From assembly GCA_003225595.1 (NCBI GenBank), contig QIAR01000290.1, forward strand, positions 1 through 12,919: a stretch of DNA of 12,919 bases, read 5' to 3'. Positions 5,550 to 12,919 of this stretch are shown here, one piece after another (within the stretch, counting starts at the first letter, position 1; every line of letters starts with the position of its first letter). The notes beneath the pieces were generated by a model. The model did not search any database. It worked only from the letters and a program-made list of their open reading frames with translations, and was not told where the DNA came from. A program made the position numbers and the translations under genes. Origin of the DNA: Acidobacteriota bacterium. GTDB taxonomy: Bacteria; Acidobacteriota; Terriglobia; Terriglobales; Acidobacteriaceae.

Positions 5550-5561
5550 GCGCTGTTCACA
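5537..5561 (+). repeat. Boundary repeat, copy 6 (3'-end type)
   Basis: TAACTTACGATAAG at 5537-5550 includes the TAA stop (5547-5549) of the small membrane gene; 20 of 25 bases match copy 5. CTTA/TAAG inside it can pair. Confidence 0.55.
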
Positions 5562-5780
5562 ACAATTACGCGCTACCCCTCACGTGTGAGTTCGAATACG
5601 GCGATCTCCGGCCGGGAGCCGAAGCGGATGGGGGACCGGTGCCCGTCTTCCCAATCGACCGCTGTGGCAAGCCATGCGAGATTCTTCACTGCGCCCTGGA
5701 GCACTTTCATAGCAACTGTGCGAGGGGCAAGGAACTCAACGCCGTCCCTTGCCCCTCGCGCACCCCCATCCCGGCTCTAA
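5562..5780 (+). other. Gap with a Cys-rich open frame but no supported gene
   Basis: Frame 2 is open from 5540 through this region and reads LTCEFEYGDLRPGAEADGG, then PIDRCGKPCEILHCALEHFH. The first start codon is GTG 5639, after the first part of this segment, and no ribosome binding site is near it. It looks like coding sequence that lost its start, and it runs on into the hairpin and IS-like end to its right. Confidence 0.3.
5720..5759. repeat. GC-rich 13-bp-arm hairpin
   Basis: GCGAGGGGCAAGG at 5720-5732 and CCTTGCCCCTCGC at 5747-5759 are perfectly complementary around a 14-base loop. No T-run follows on either side, so it is not a standard terminator. Confidence 0.6.
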
Positions 5781-5833
5781 AAGCGGAACTTTCTACTTTG
5801 CGGAGAAGCGGAACTTTCTACTTTGCCTTGACA
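5781..5833 (-). mobile_element. Solo insertion-sequence end, possibly IS21-like
   Basis: A 20-base sequence (AAGCGGAACTTTCTACTTTG) occurs at 5781-5800 and again at 5806-5825, followed by CCTTGACA. Read on the minus strand this is a TGTCAAGG terminus with two spaced copies of a subterminal repeat starting CAAAGTAG. Multiple subterminal repeats next to a TG..CA end are the arrangement of IS21-family ends. No transposase (istA/istB) and no second end are present in the window, so it is at most a remnant. The repeat is directly visible; the family is inferred. Confidence 0.4.
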
Positions 5834-5880
5834 GAAATTTCTTATGGCTGCAAGATAGGCAGAGAAAGGGGCTCCGCAGG

Positions 5881-5896
5881 CTGACTTCAAAGTCAG
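5881..5896. repeat. Near-perfect palindrome downstream of the metalloprotease-like gene
   Basis: CTGACTT and AAGTCAG flank CA. It lies about 90 bases past the 3' end of the minus-strand gene that ends at 5987, so it might contribute to its transcript end. The loop resembles a tRNA anticodon loop only superficially. Confidence 0.35.
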
Positions 5897-5986
5897 TGCC
5901 GGTGAGTACGGGAAATCGCCGTTGACGTGATCCGAGTCTATTCTTCGGCGGTGCATTCGTTCCGAGCGAGCGGAGAAGACGACAAC

Positions 5987-6604
5987 CTACTTTCGCGCTC
6001 TTAAGGAAAACAGTTTGGCTTGCATGGACCGCGCCTGCTCCGATGTGAACAGCAATGTTCCCAGGCCGATGCTCCGCAATTCTTGGCTCTGCCAATTAGG
6101 GCGCATTATTCCCATAGGCGAGTGAGCATTCGTCCCCAGTAGCAAGTGCCCGATCTCATGTGCCATGACGTGGCCGAGGACCCGCGACAGACTAGCGTGC
6201 CAATCTTTGTGCAGCTTTTCCACCGAGTCGTAAAACACGTCGCTCTGGGTTCCCTCTCCTCCCGCAGACAGGAAAGCGGTGCCAAAGATGGTGTCACGGA
6301 GATTCGAGGACCAGTGCACGATTCTCAGCGCGAGATGCGCGGCACCTCCCGGAGGCTGGCATTCTGAATCAGGATTGAGGGCGGGCTTCGATACATGACA
6401 CTCAACCCACACATTGTCGACACCGGCTTGACGGAAGATCCTCGTTGCTTCTTGTTCGGCCTGAGCTAATACCTGTTCCGAAACTCCAGCATCGTTATAC
6501 ACATTGATTGTGACTTGGGGCTTGGAGGGTCGTTCGCTCGCTAATCCTGGAAAAGCGATGGTCAGAAAACCCAAAGCAAGACATGTCCTGGTTGCGAGAT
6601 TCAC
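5987..6604 (-). CDS. Secreted HExxH metalloprotease-like protein
   Basis: A 205-residue protein with an N-terminal signal peptide (MNLATRTCLALGFLTIAFPG then LAS, cut near residue 23). The body ends in a zinc-binding motif, HEIGHLLLGTNAHS (H149, E150, H153, and H161 as a likely third ligand), followed by PMGIM (165-167), like the Met-turn of metzincin-type peptidases. The ~120 residues before it start VTINVYNDAGVSEQVLAQAE, a pattern seen in small secreted acidobacterial proteins of this type. A conserved pair of Cys (in WVECHV and DSECQP) may form a disulfide. I chose GTG 6604 because GGAGGTG (6617-6611) lies six bases upstream; GTG 6613 would overlap that site. It is divergent from the CadC-like gene with about 180 bases between, so shared control is plausible. 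Peptidase activity is not proven. Confidence 0.75.
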   Translation of the reverse strand: MNLATRTCLALGFLTIAFPGLASERPSKPQVTINVYNDAGVSEQVLAQAEQEATRIFRQAGVDNVWVECHVSKPALNPDSECQPPGGAAHLALRIVHWSSNLRDTIFGTAFLSAGGEGTQSDVFYDSVEKLHKDWHASLSRVLGHVMAHEIGHLLLGTNAHSPMGIMRPNWQSQELRSIGLGTLLFTSEQARSMQAKLFSLRARK

Positions 6605-6610
6605 GGCACT

Positions 6611-6617
6611 CACCTCC
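6611..6617 (-). promoter_or_regulatory. Ribosome binding site that fixes the start of the metalloprotease-like gene
   Basis: GGAGGTG on the minus strand, six bases before GTG 6604. The alternative GTG 6613 lies inside it. Confidence 0.6.
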
Positions 6618-6663
6618 GCGGTGAGGCCGACGTTCGTTCAGACGGGCAGGTACCTCAATACCC

Positions 6664-6740
6664 TCGTGATGACGAGCCAGACATATATCAATGACGAGCT
6701 AAGCTGATTAACACCTGTGGGTTACAGCTCGTGGTGACGA
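6664..6740. promoter_or_regulatory. Candidate operator with three phased TGACGA half-sites
   Basis: TGACGA occurs at 6670-6675, 6692-6697 and 6735-6740, spaced 22 and 43 bases (about two and four helical turns). The first is inside CTCGTGATGACGAG (6663-6676), a 5-bp-arm palindrome, and the last inside the similar CTCGTGGTGACGA. ACGAGCT at 6694-6700 and AGCTCGT at 6726-6732 also form an inverted repeat. The region lies between divergent genes, one encoding an OmpR-type DNA-binding domain, which suggests autoregulation. Confidence 0.35.
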
Positions 6741-6763
6741 ATTATCTCGACCGGGTGTAAACT
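6734..6763 (+). promoter_or_regulatory. Weak sigma70-like promoter for the CadC-like gene
   Basis: GTGACG (6734-6739) and TAAACT (6758-6763) with an 18-base spacer, about 20 bases before the ATG at 6784. The -35 overlaps the third TGACGA half-site. Confidence 0.25.
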
Positions 6764-6783
6764 TCTCGCTCCCCCGAATAGGC

Positions 6784-8970
6784 ATGTCTCCTCTATCCGA
6801 GCTTCCGCGAGTTCTCCGTTTTGGGCTTTTCGAGGTAGATCTTCGGGCCCGTGAGTTACGGAGGAGTGGAGTCAAACTCAAGCTTCAAGAGCAACCATTC
6901 GAAGTACTTTCCCTGCTTCTGGAGCGCCCCGGCGAAGTGGTCACGCGTGAAGAACTTCGCGACAGGCTCTGGCCTGCTGATACCTTTGTCGATTTCGACC
7001 ATAGCGTCAACGCCGCCATCAAAAGGCTTCGAGATGCTTTAGGCGATTCGGCAGACAATCCGCGTTTCGTCGAAACGCTGGCACGCCGTGGCTATCGCTT
7101 TATCGCCCATGTTGAAAACCATGCCCGAGGAACATCCGCAAACGGAGAGGGCGGCCAAGGTGCCGTAGCAATTGGTGATCGCCATGCCAGTAGGATCGAT
7201 CTTGCACATGTTGAGAACAGCTTACGCACCTTTCGGCCGCAGTATATTCGGGTTGCTTTGCTCGGTCTGGTCGTCATTCTGGCAGTGGTGATGGTTCCTA
7301 TCGGCAAACACTCCTGGCGGTCTCGCTCGCCACGAGCATTGGGACCAGAGATGAAAGTGGTTCCGTTGACCAGTTCTCCTGGTGCAGAAATCCGACCGCA
7401 GTTTTCTCCAGACGGCAAACAGATAGCGTTCATTTCTGAGCCGGAGAATGGCAGAACCGCCGACCTGTTTGTGAAGCTGATTGGTGGCGACAGCCCCTTG
7501 AGATTGGCTCAAAGCCTCGGACTCGGCTCTGTGCTGGCATGGTCGCCTGACGCTCGTTATATAGCATTCGGTCGTTGTCCGGGCCCAGCGGGCATCTGGA
7601 TTGTTCCTGCCCTTGGAGGAACGCAACGAAAGCTAGCGGACCACCACGGATGTGCAGATTTCGGTCTGAGTTGGTCCCCGAATGGTAAGTTTCTTACGTT
7701 TTCGAGCAAGCCCTCGCCGGATGAGGGATGGAGTATTTACCGCTTTTCGCTGGAAACGCAGCAAGAAACGAGGCTGACATTTCCGCCGCCTCATACGGTG
7801 GGAGATCATATTCCCGCTTTCTCCCCCGATGGCCGTAGCATAGCTTTCAGGCGCATTAGCAGTCCTTGGGTTACTGATATTTACGTGGTGCCGGTTGAGG
7901 GGGGAGAGCCGAACCGAGTCACGTTCGATCGCGGCTTCATCCAGGGTTTAGCTTGGACTGCTGACAGCAAGAGCATCGTATTCGCGGCCCATCGGTTGGG
8001 AACAACTGGGTTGTGGAGAGTACCGATAGCAGGTGGAGTTGTGGAGGGAATTCCGATCGCTGGCCCGATGGCGGGCAGTCCGGCGGTTTCACTGGAAGGG
8101 AATCGTTTGGCCTACACACAAGGATTTCTGCACAGCGAGATTTGGCGAATTGAGTTGAACATGCCTGGGAGAACAAAACCACCATCACCGTTTATCTCTT
8201 CAAGCTGGGGAGATGGTGGACCGCAATTTTCTCCGGACGGCCAGAAGGTAGTCTTTTATTCTGCCCGCTCCGGAAGCTTCGAAATCTGGAGGTGCAATTC
8301 CGATGGTTCTGACCCGATCCAGTTAACTTCCTTGAGCGTCCTCAGCGGCACGCCGCGATGGTCCCCCGATGGAACAAAAATTGCCTTCGATTCTCGTCCA
8401 GGCGAACACAGCCAAATTTTAGTTGTCAATGCAGACGGCGGGTCTCCCCAACAAATCACCAGTGGCAACGACGAAAATTCGGTTCCGAGCTGGTCGCGCG
8501 ACGGAAAGTGGATTTACTTTGGATCCAATCGCAGCGGAAACTGGCAGCTTTGGAAAGTTCCGGCTTTGGGAGGAGATCCAATCCAACTCACAAAGAATCA
8601 CGGGTTCTCCGCATTCGAGTCCCCCGACGGTAATCTCATCTACTATACGAAGGAGGATCCAGATGGCATCTGGCAGATTCCGGTATCCGGAGGGGACGAG
8701 AAACGAATTTTGAATGTTCGACTCGCCAGCTGGGGAGACTGGGCCGTGCTCGACAATGGCATCTACTTCATAAACCGTGAAGGTGCGAATTTAGCCTCGA
8801 CAATCAGGTTCTATAGCTTCGGGACGCGGAAACTTTCTACCGTCGCGAGGCTGGACAAGGCCATGCCTCCGGAAGAGGCCGACTTCGATGTCTCTCCGGA
8901 TGGCAACTCGATTCTTTACGGCCAAGTAAACAAATCGGTAGACATCATGATGGTAGAAAACTTCCGCTGA
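6784..8970 (+). CDS. CadC-type winged-helix regulator with TolB/PD40 beta-propeller
   Basis: A 728-residue protein with three parts. Residues about 10-110 are an OmpR/PhoB-type winged-helix DNA-binding domain (LRFGLFEVDLRARELRRSG, then VVTREELRDRLWPADTFVDF, then NPRFVETLARRGYRFIAHVE). A linker and one membrane span follow at about 154-174 (YIRVALLGLVVILAVVMVPI). The rest, 205-728, is a TolB-like/PD40 propeller with about eleven blades, each marked by SPDG-type repeats (PQFSPDGKQIAF, LAWSPDARYIAF, PAFSPDGRSIAF, PRWSPDGTKIAF, PSWSRDGKWIYF and others). The layout puts the DNA-binding domain in the cytoplasm and the propeller in the periplasm, as in CadC/ToxR-like one-component regulators; the propeller would sense or bind an envelope partner. 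There is no phosphoacceptor domain. No ribosome binding site is evident before ATG 6784. It is divergent from the metalloprotease-like gene and convergent with the Oar-like receptor (78 bases between). The ligand is unknown. Confidence 0.85.
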   Translation: MSPLSELPRVLRFGLFEVDLRARELRRSGVKLKLQEQPFEVLSLLLERPGEVVTREELRDRLWPADTFVDFDHSVNAAIKRLRDALGDSADNPRFVETLARRGYRFIAHVENHARGTSANGEGGQGAVAIGDRHASRIDLAHVENSLRTFRPQYIRVALLGLVVILAVVMVPIGKHSWRSRSPRALGPEMKVVPLTSSPGAEIRPQFSPDGKQIAFISEPENGRTADLFVKLIGGDSPLRLAQSLGLGSVLAWSPDARYIAFGRCPGPAGIWIVPALGGTQRKLADHHGCADFGLSWSPNGKFLTFSSKPSPDEGWSIYRFSLETQQETRLTFPPPHTVGDHIPAFSPDGRSIAFRRISSPWVTDIYVVPVEGGEPNRVTFDRGFIQGLAWTADSKSIVFAAHRLGTTGLWRVPIAGGVVEGIPIAGPMAGSPAVSLEGNRLAYTQGFLHSEIWRIELNMPGRTKPPSPFISSSWGDGGPQFSPDGQKVVFYSARSGSFEIWRCNSDGSDPIQLTSLSVLSGTPRWSPDGTKIAFDSRPGEHSQILVVNADGGSPQQITSGNDENSVPSWSRDGKWIYFGSNRSGNWQLWKVPALGGDPIQLTKNHGFSAFESPDGNLIYYTKEDPDGIWQIPVSGGDEKRILNVRLASWGDWAVLDNGIYFINREGANLASTIRFYSFGTRKLSTVARLDKAMPPEEADFDVSPDGNSILYGQVNKSVDIMMVENFR

Positions 8971-9048
8971 TCTGCGGAGGAGCGAACCCGAAAGTTGAAT
9001 TTAAAGTTCTACGCGGGCCGACGTGCAGTGACCGCTGGTTGGGGAAAT

Positions 9049-12000
9049 TTAGAACTGCAGCCGTAAGGAAAACATCATCTGCCGCTGGCCCGAGGCGGTA
9101 CCAATAATCCTGCCGGCAGCGATGCAATCCACGCAATCCAGTGGATTAGCAAGATTGACCACGTTGAATACGTTGAAAATGTCAGCGCGAAACTGAACAG
9201 AGGCAGTTTCTTTCAGAGAAATGCTTTTGACAACGGAGAGATCACTCTGGAATAAGCCGGGCCCTCGCAGTGAATTGCGGCCTGCGCTTCCAAATGTACC
9301 GGCAGCCGGTCGTTGCCAGGGTCCGATGGTATCCCCGGGTGTGCCATTCGGTTCCAAAAACACATCATTAGTGGTCGTGAAGTAGCCGGTCCGTTTTCCC
9401 GTGATATGAACGCGTCCCACCAGATTCGGCCTACAGGGACCCGTATCTATATCGGCGCCACAAAACGCGTAAGAAGGAGAGAAGGGCAGGCCGCTCATCC
9501 GGAACGCAGTGGCGTTCAACGACCATCCACCGACTATCCGGTTGGTCAATCCACCTGTTTTCGAGAAGAAAGATTTCCCCTTTCCGAAAGGTAGATCAAG
9601 CATATTAGCTAAGACGAACACATGCTTCCGATCCTGATCGGCTACGCCGTAGTTTACCTTGGGATCAATTGCGTAATAATCGTCGTTATGATTTAAGGCT
9701 CTCGACCAAGTGTAATGAGCAAGCAATTGGTATGCCTTGCTGAAGCGCTTCTCTACTTTCACTTGCAATGAGTTGTAGTTATCGGAAGCATCATTGCCCA
9801 AGTAGGCTATCTCCTGTGTCCAACCGAATTTCTTGAAAAACGGTTTGCGCTCGTCCCTGCTAAGAGTTCCGAATCCGACTATGCTGGGTTGATTGACGTC
9901 ATACCTCGGGTTATTCCCGGCGAAGACGTGGGTGCCTTTGTTTGCCACATAGCCAGCTTCCAGCGATAGAGTAGGGGTAATCTGATGCTGCACGGTGACA
10001 TTCCAAGCGTCAAGCGTAGGCAACCGCATCCTGCTCGGGAGCACACTAACGCCCACCTGGTCGGGAAGCAGGAACTTTCCCGAAGCTGGCACAGCAATGA
10101 AATTTGCAGGAGGAGGACCCGTTGCGAGGTCAAATACACTGCCAGTATTCGAAGGTGCATGCAGTTGCTGGTTAGCCAAGACCGGCAGGTTCTGGGTCAC
10201 ACTGTGGCCAAACACTGAGCCAAACACCCCAATGTCAAAGCTGCGACCGTAGCCTAAACGGACTACCGTCTTGGGCGTTACCTGATATGCGATTCCCAGG
10301 CGAGGTGCAAAATTATGAAAGCTATTCTTCACGTTTCCCTGCAGGTTGATGTCGCCATACCCCGCCACACTGACCAGTCCCGTATTGAAGTCGACCCATC
10401 CGCCAGCTCCTTTGCCGGTAACCGACTGGGGAAAGTAGATTTCCCACCGCAATCCGTAGTTCATCGTCAATTTTCGAGTAATGCGATAAGTATCTTGGCC
10501 ATAGAAGAACCAACGCTTCTGTCGTTCTCCGGCATCGAGCTTACTGTTTACATAGCGTCCGAACTTGCTCACATCCCCGAGAAAGAAAGTAGCCAGACCC
10601 AAACCTCCGCCATCCGGCCCTTGCGTGCGCCCGCCCTCAAAGATGAGGCCGCCCACGCGTGGACCAAAGCCAGCAAATCGGAAGTTTTGCGCATAACGGA
10701 TGTCAGCACCCCATTTCAAAATGTGGTTACCCGCGGTCTTGGTCCAATTATTCACCCATTGGAACTGATTTTCGGTTTGCAGAAGTGGACAATTGCAAAT
10801 GTTACCGAACGTAAATCCGTCAATGTCAACAAACGGCATTCCCGAGGTGAGCAGGTCGCCGAGGTTCAAGCCGGGAATCCCAGCATCCGCCGCAGGATTC
10901 ATTCCCCGCCCGTTCTGCAGCACATTTACGTGATAACGGAAAAAGCCAAAACGAAAATCGGTAATTAGAGATGGACTCAGCACGTAAGTGGAACCAACCG
11001 CAATGCTTTGGTTACGGCTAAACGACTGGCCGGCAAGATCTGAACCTATGGCGGGACCTCCTGCCAGCTTCCCGAATGCTCCCGCAGAATCCTGCCTAAA
11101 ATCGGCGAAGCTGTAGCGTCCGAAAATCCTCAGTCTTTCGGTTGTATTGTGATCAACTCGAATATTGAAATTATCATCAGCAAACTTCGCGATGCCAGAA
11201 GCAATGAAGTTCTGGAATGCTCCCGCGCCCGGAACGTTCGGCTCCGGAATCAGTTTCAACAGAGCCACGGCTTGTGGCGAAATGCGATCCCGGGGGATCT
11301 GCTGATTGGCAAACTCAACCGTATTGTCACTGGCCGGGTCGAAAATCGGGACCTGGTACTCACTTAGGTCGCAAAAAGGAACGTTCGGATTGAGACATGT
11401 CGAGTGAACGAGAGCAGTGGGCACGTCGAGCCGAAGTGAAGCACCATTCCTGCGCCGTGTGCCCTGGTAGTCTCCGAACACGAAGAGCTTTTTCGTGACT
11501 AGTGGGCCGCCTATGGAGGCTCCAAACTGGTTCCACTTGATCGGAGGAAGTTTACGATCAGGAGGATCGAGGAAGGGATTTCGAGCTTGGCCCCATCCCG
11601 TGCGCCTAAACTCAAACATGCTCCCATGCCAAGTTTTGGTCCCCGATTTCGTTTGTGCGGTCACGACTCCTCCCAACGCTTGTCCGAATTCCGCATCGTA
11701 GTTCTGTGAGGTGATTTTGGTTTCTGCGATTGATTCCAGCGTGGGGTTAATGACGATTATGCCCAGAATTGGGTCGCGATTATCAGTTCCGTCCAACTGG
11801 TAGGACGTTTCTCCGAAATGCTGGCCATTCACCATGATCTGGGAACTGCCCTGCGGATTTTCCGCGGAAGAATGCTGAAAACCGGCTCGCGTGGTACCAG
11901 GAGTGAGCAGTTCTAATAGCGTGAAGTTGCGATTGTAGAGCGGCAGGTTCTTAACTTGGCGCTCAGTAAACGTTGTGGCTACGTCAGCTCGGTCGGTCTT

Positions 12001-12537
12001 AAGCAACGGCACCTCTTCGGCCGACACAGTCACAATTTCCTCGGCTGCGCCCACCTGAAAGTGCGAATCGACTCGCGCAGCCTGGTCGGCGTACACCGGA
12101 ATGCTCCTGGACTCAAGAGTCTTGAAGCCTGGACCCGAGGCTCGAACGTTATATTGATCCGGAATCAAGTGGGTTACAGTGTAGTTTCCCGTTTCATTCG
12201 TCGTAGTCTGAAATTGAGTGCCCTTCTGGACAGAGGTCACGGTCACCTTAGCTCCAACCACGGCAGCCCCCGATTGGTCGGTAATCGTCCCGAATATGCT
12301 GCCATAAATCGCCTGGGCGAATACTGGACTCGACACTGAGGCACAAAAGCACAAGCCCAAGAACAAAACGGCTGGCCTGACTCGTGGAGACCTAGCTTTT
12401 CTTCGGTGGTGCCAAAATCTTGAGTTCCAAAAAATGGCAGAGTTCTTCCAGAACTTCAAGAAGGCGGAGGGCCCTAGAGAGCGGCGGCGAAAAGACATTT
12501 CGGTTGTGACCCCCAAGCGTCGGTCGAACTTTACCAT
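9049..12537 (-). CDS. Oar-like TonB-dependent outer-membrane receptor
   Basis: A 1162-residue protein. A signal-peptide core lies at residues 55-72 (AVLFLGLCFCASVSSPVFAQ) with a likely cut after FAQA at about 76. Residues 79-165 form a carboxypeptidase-regulatory-like domain (GTITDQSGAAVVGAKVTVTS, TNETGNYTVTHLIPDQYNVR). A plug follows from about 170 (VTVSAEEVPLLKTDRADVAT, VKNLPLYNRNFTLLELLTPG, YQLDGTDNRDP, YDAEFGQALGGVVTAQTKSG). The rest is a long beta-barrel (MNYGLRWEIYF, FAPRLGIAYQV, LPTLDAWNVTVQHQ) ending in SLRLQF with a terminal Phe, the usual barrel signal. These proteins are outer-membrane transporters or receptors, often multiplied in Acidobacteriota; the substrate, perhaps a peptide or glycan product, cannot be read. 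ATG 12537 leaves about 50 basic residues before the signal core; ATG 12498 (after GGGGGT) or a later TTG are alternatives. No TonB box was identified. It stands alone on its strand. Confidence 0.9.
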   Translation of the reverse strand: MVKFDRRLGVTTEMSFRRRSLGPSAFLKFWKNSAIFWNSRFWHHRRKARSPRVRPAVLFLGLCFCASVSSPVFAQAIYGSIFGTITDQSGAAVVGAKVTVTSVQKGTQFQTTTNETGNYTVTHLIPDQYNVRASGPGFKTLESRSIPVYADQAARVDSHFQVGAAEEIVTVSAEEVPLLKTDRADVATTFTERQVKNLPLYNRNFTLLELLTPGTTRAGFQHSSAENPQGSSQIMVNGQHFGETSYQLDGTDNRDPILGIIVINPTLESIAETKITSQNYDAEFGQALGGVVTAQTKSGTKTWHGSMFEFRRTGWGQARNPFLDPPDRKLPPIKWNQFGASIGGPLVTKKLFVFGDYQGTRRRNGASLRLDVPTALVHSTCLNPNVPFCDLSEYQVPIFDPASDNTVEFANQQIPRDRISPQAVALLKLIPEPNVPGAGAFQNFIASGIAKFADDNFNIRVDHNTTERLRIFGRYSFADFRQDSAGAFGKLAGGPAIGSDLAGQSFSRNQSIAVGSTYVLSPSLITDFRFGFFRYHVNVLQNGRGMNPAADAGIPGLNLGDLLTSGMPFVDIDGFTFGNICNCPLLQTENQFQWVNNWTKTAGNHILKWGADIRYAQNFRFAGFGPRVGGLIFEGGRTQGPDGGGLGLATFFLGDVSKFGRYVNSKLDAGERQKRWFFYGQDTYRITRKLTMNYGLRWEIYFPQSVTGKGAGGWVDFNTGLVSVAGYGDINLQGNVKNSFHNFAPRLGIAYQVTPKTVVRLGYGRSFDIGVFGSVFGHSVTQNLPVLANQQLHAPSNTGSVFDLATGPPPANFIAVPASGKFLLPDQVGVSVLPSRMRLPTLDAWNVTVQHQITPTLSLEAGYVANKGTHVFAGNNPRYDVNQPSIVGFGTLSRDERKPFFKKFGWTQEIAYLGNDASDNYNSLQVKVEKRFSKAYQLLAHYTWSRALNHNDDYYAIDPKVNYGVADQDRKHVFVLANMLDLPFGKGKSFFSKTGGLTNRIVGGWSLNATAFRMSGLPFSPSYAFCGADIDTGPCRPNLVGRVHITGKRTGYFTTTNDVFLEPNGTPGDTIGPWQRPAAGTFGSAGRNSLRGPGLFQSDLSVVKSISLKETASVQFRADIFNVFNVVNLANPLDCVDCIAAGRIIGTASGQRQMMFSLRLQF

Positions 12538-12919
12538 CCCTGCGGAAAATTTGCGAAAAACTCGAACGACCGAGGTAGAACATCCTTTAAAGGATTCCCA
12601 GTTCCCGAGTAGTCGCTAGCCTTGATGCTTGCCTAGGTCAATTGCCGATCGTATGTAGATCCATGGTTAAGGCTTTCTCCAGTTGCTAAGGTTTTGAGTT
12701 GATCCGGCGTCTATTTGTCGAAGGAACAATGAGTTTCATAGACGGGGGAACTTCTCTTCTTGATTGGGGTTGTGTGTCAGACAGACCTCGACTAATCTCC
12801 GGTTAGCGACAGAAAACCTGCTGGCCGCTGCGATAGCTTCCCAGAGGCTAGCGGCAAACCGCGAGTTGGCCCGCGTCAGGGGGAACTCTATCTCGAATTA
12901 CGCCACTGAGCAGCGAAAG
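12538..12919. other. Upstream region of the receptor gene, no gene seen
   Basis: I see no supported frame, tRNA or repeat here. On the minus strand TTGACC (12641-12636) is followed after 17 bases by TAGCGA (12618-12613), a poor sigma70-like candidate about 75 bases before ATG 12537. Any function is unproven. Confidence 0.3.

Noticed and set aside
5834..5960. A selenocysteine-tRNA-like arm (GCTGACTTCAAAGTCAG) with a possible long variable stem downstream
   Set aside because: The anticodon-like loop has six rather than seven bases, the T-arm cannot pair properly and no acceptor stem is found, so it is not a tRNA gene.
10315..10968. A 217-residue plus-strand open frame inside the receptor gene
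   Set aside because: It is antisense to a strongly conserved barrel region, shows no family motif and has low-complexity, charge-mixed composition; it is a shadow of the receptor reading frame.
1..12919. CRISPR array, toxin-antitoxin pair, restriction-modification or other defence genes
   Set aside because: No regularly spaced direct repeats with unique spacers, and no methyltransferase, nuclease, helicase or toxin motifs were seen in any frame.

Overview
The window looks like a piece of an Acidobacteriota chromosome, or a close relative from soil. This rests on three large gene types common together in that phylum: an Oar-like TonB-dependent outer-membrane protein with a carboxypeptidase-regulatory N-terminal domain, a CadC-type winged-helix protein carrying a TolB/PD40 propeller, and a kinase-type signalling protein with PEGA, SUMF1-like and alpha/beta-hydrolase modules. 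No taxonomic marker gene is present, so the assignment is inference.

Layout. (1) 1-1913: 3' part of a large multidomain protein (PEGA, SUMF1/FGE-like, dienelactone-hydrolase-like). Its frame is broken by one base in a run of seven C at 1267-1273; the hydrolase continues in frame 3 to 1913 with an intact Ser-Asp-His set. A hairpin follows at 1951-1999. (2) 2000-3226: a debris field. It holds the C-terminal tail of an Oar-like receptor on the minus strand, an internal piece of such a receptor on the plus strand with a frameshift, then the C-terminal part of an HK97-type phage prohead protease. (3) 3227-5550: a run of small genes, mostly of unknown function, on the plus strand: a zinc-ribbon protein behind a strong 5' hairpin, overlapping small frames, a SnoaL/NTF2-like protein, a small Cys/His protein and two small membrane proteins. 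Diverged copies of a short, partly palindromic repeat with a core near CGCCTGTTA recur at the boundaries of these genes. (4) 5550-5986: no convincing gene, but a 13-bp-arm hairpin, a 20-bp direct repeat that looks like a solo IS21-type end, and a short palindrome. (5) 5987-8970: a divergent pair, a secreted HExxH metalloprotease-like protein (minus) and the CadC/TolB-like regulator (plus). Their shared intergenic region holds three phased TGACGA half-sites. (6) 9049-12537: the Oar-like receptor on the minus strand, convergent with the regulator. (7) 12538-12919: upstream region of the receptor with no visible gene.

The clearest functional unit is the right half: a membrane-anchored regulator-like protein between a divergent exported protein and a convergent outer-membrane receptor. 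The most unusual part is the middle, where small genes, boundary repeats, phage relic and IS end together indicate an accessory region with turnover. No complete defence system, CRISPR array, rRNA or tRNA gene was found.
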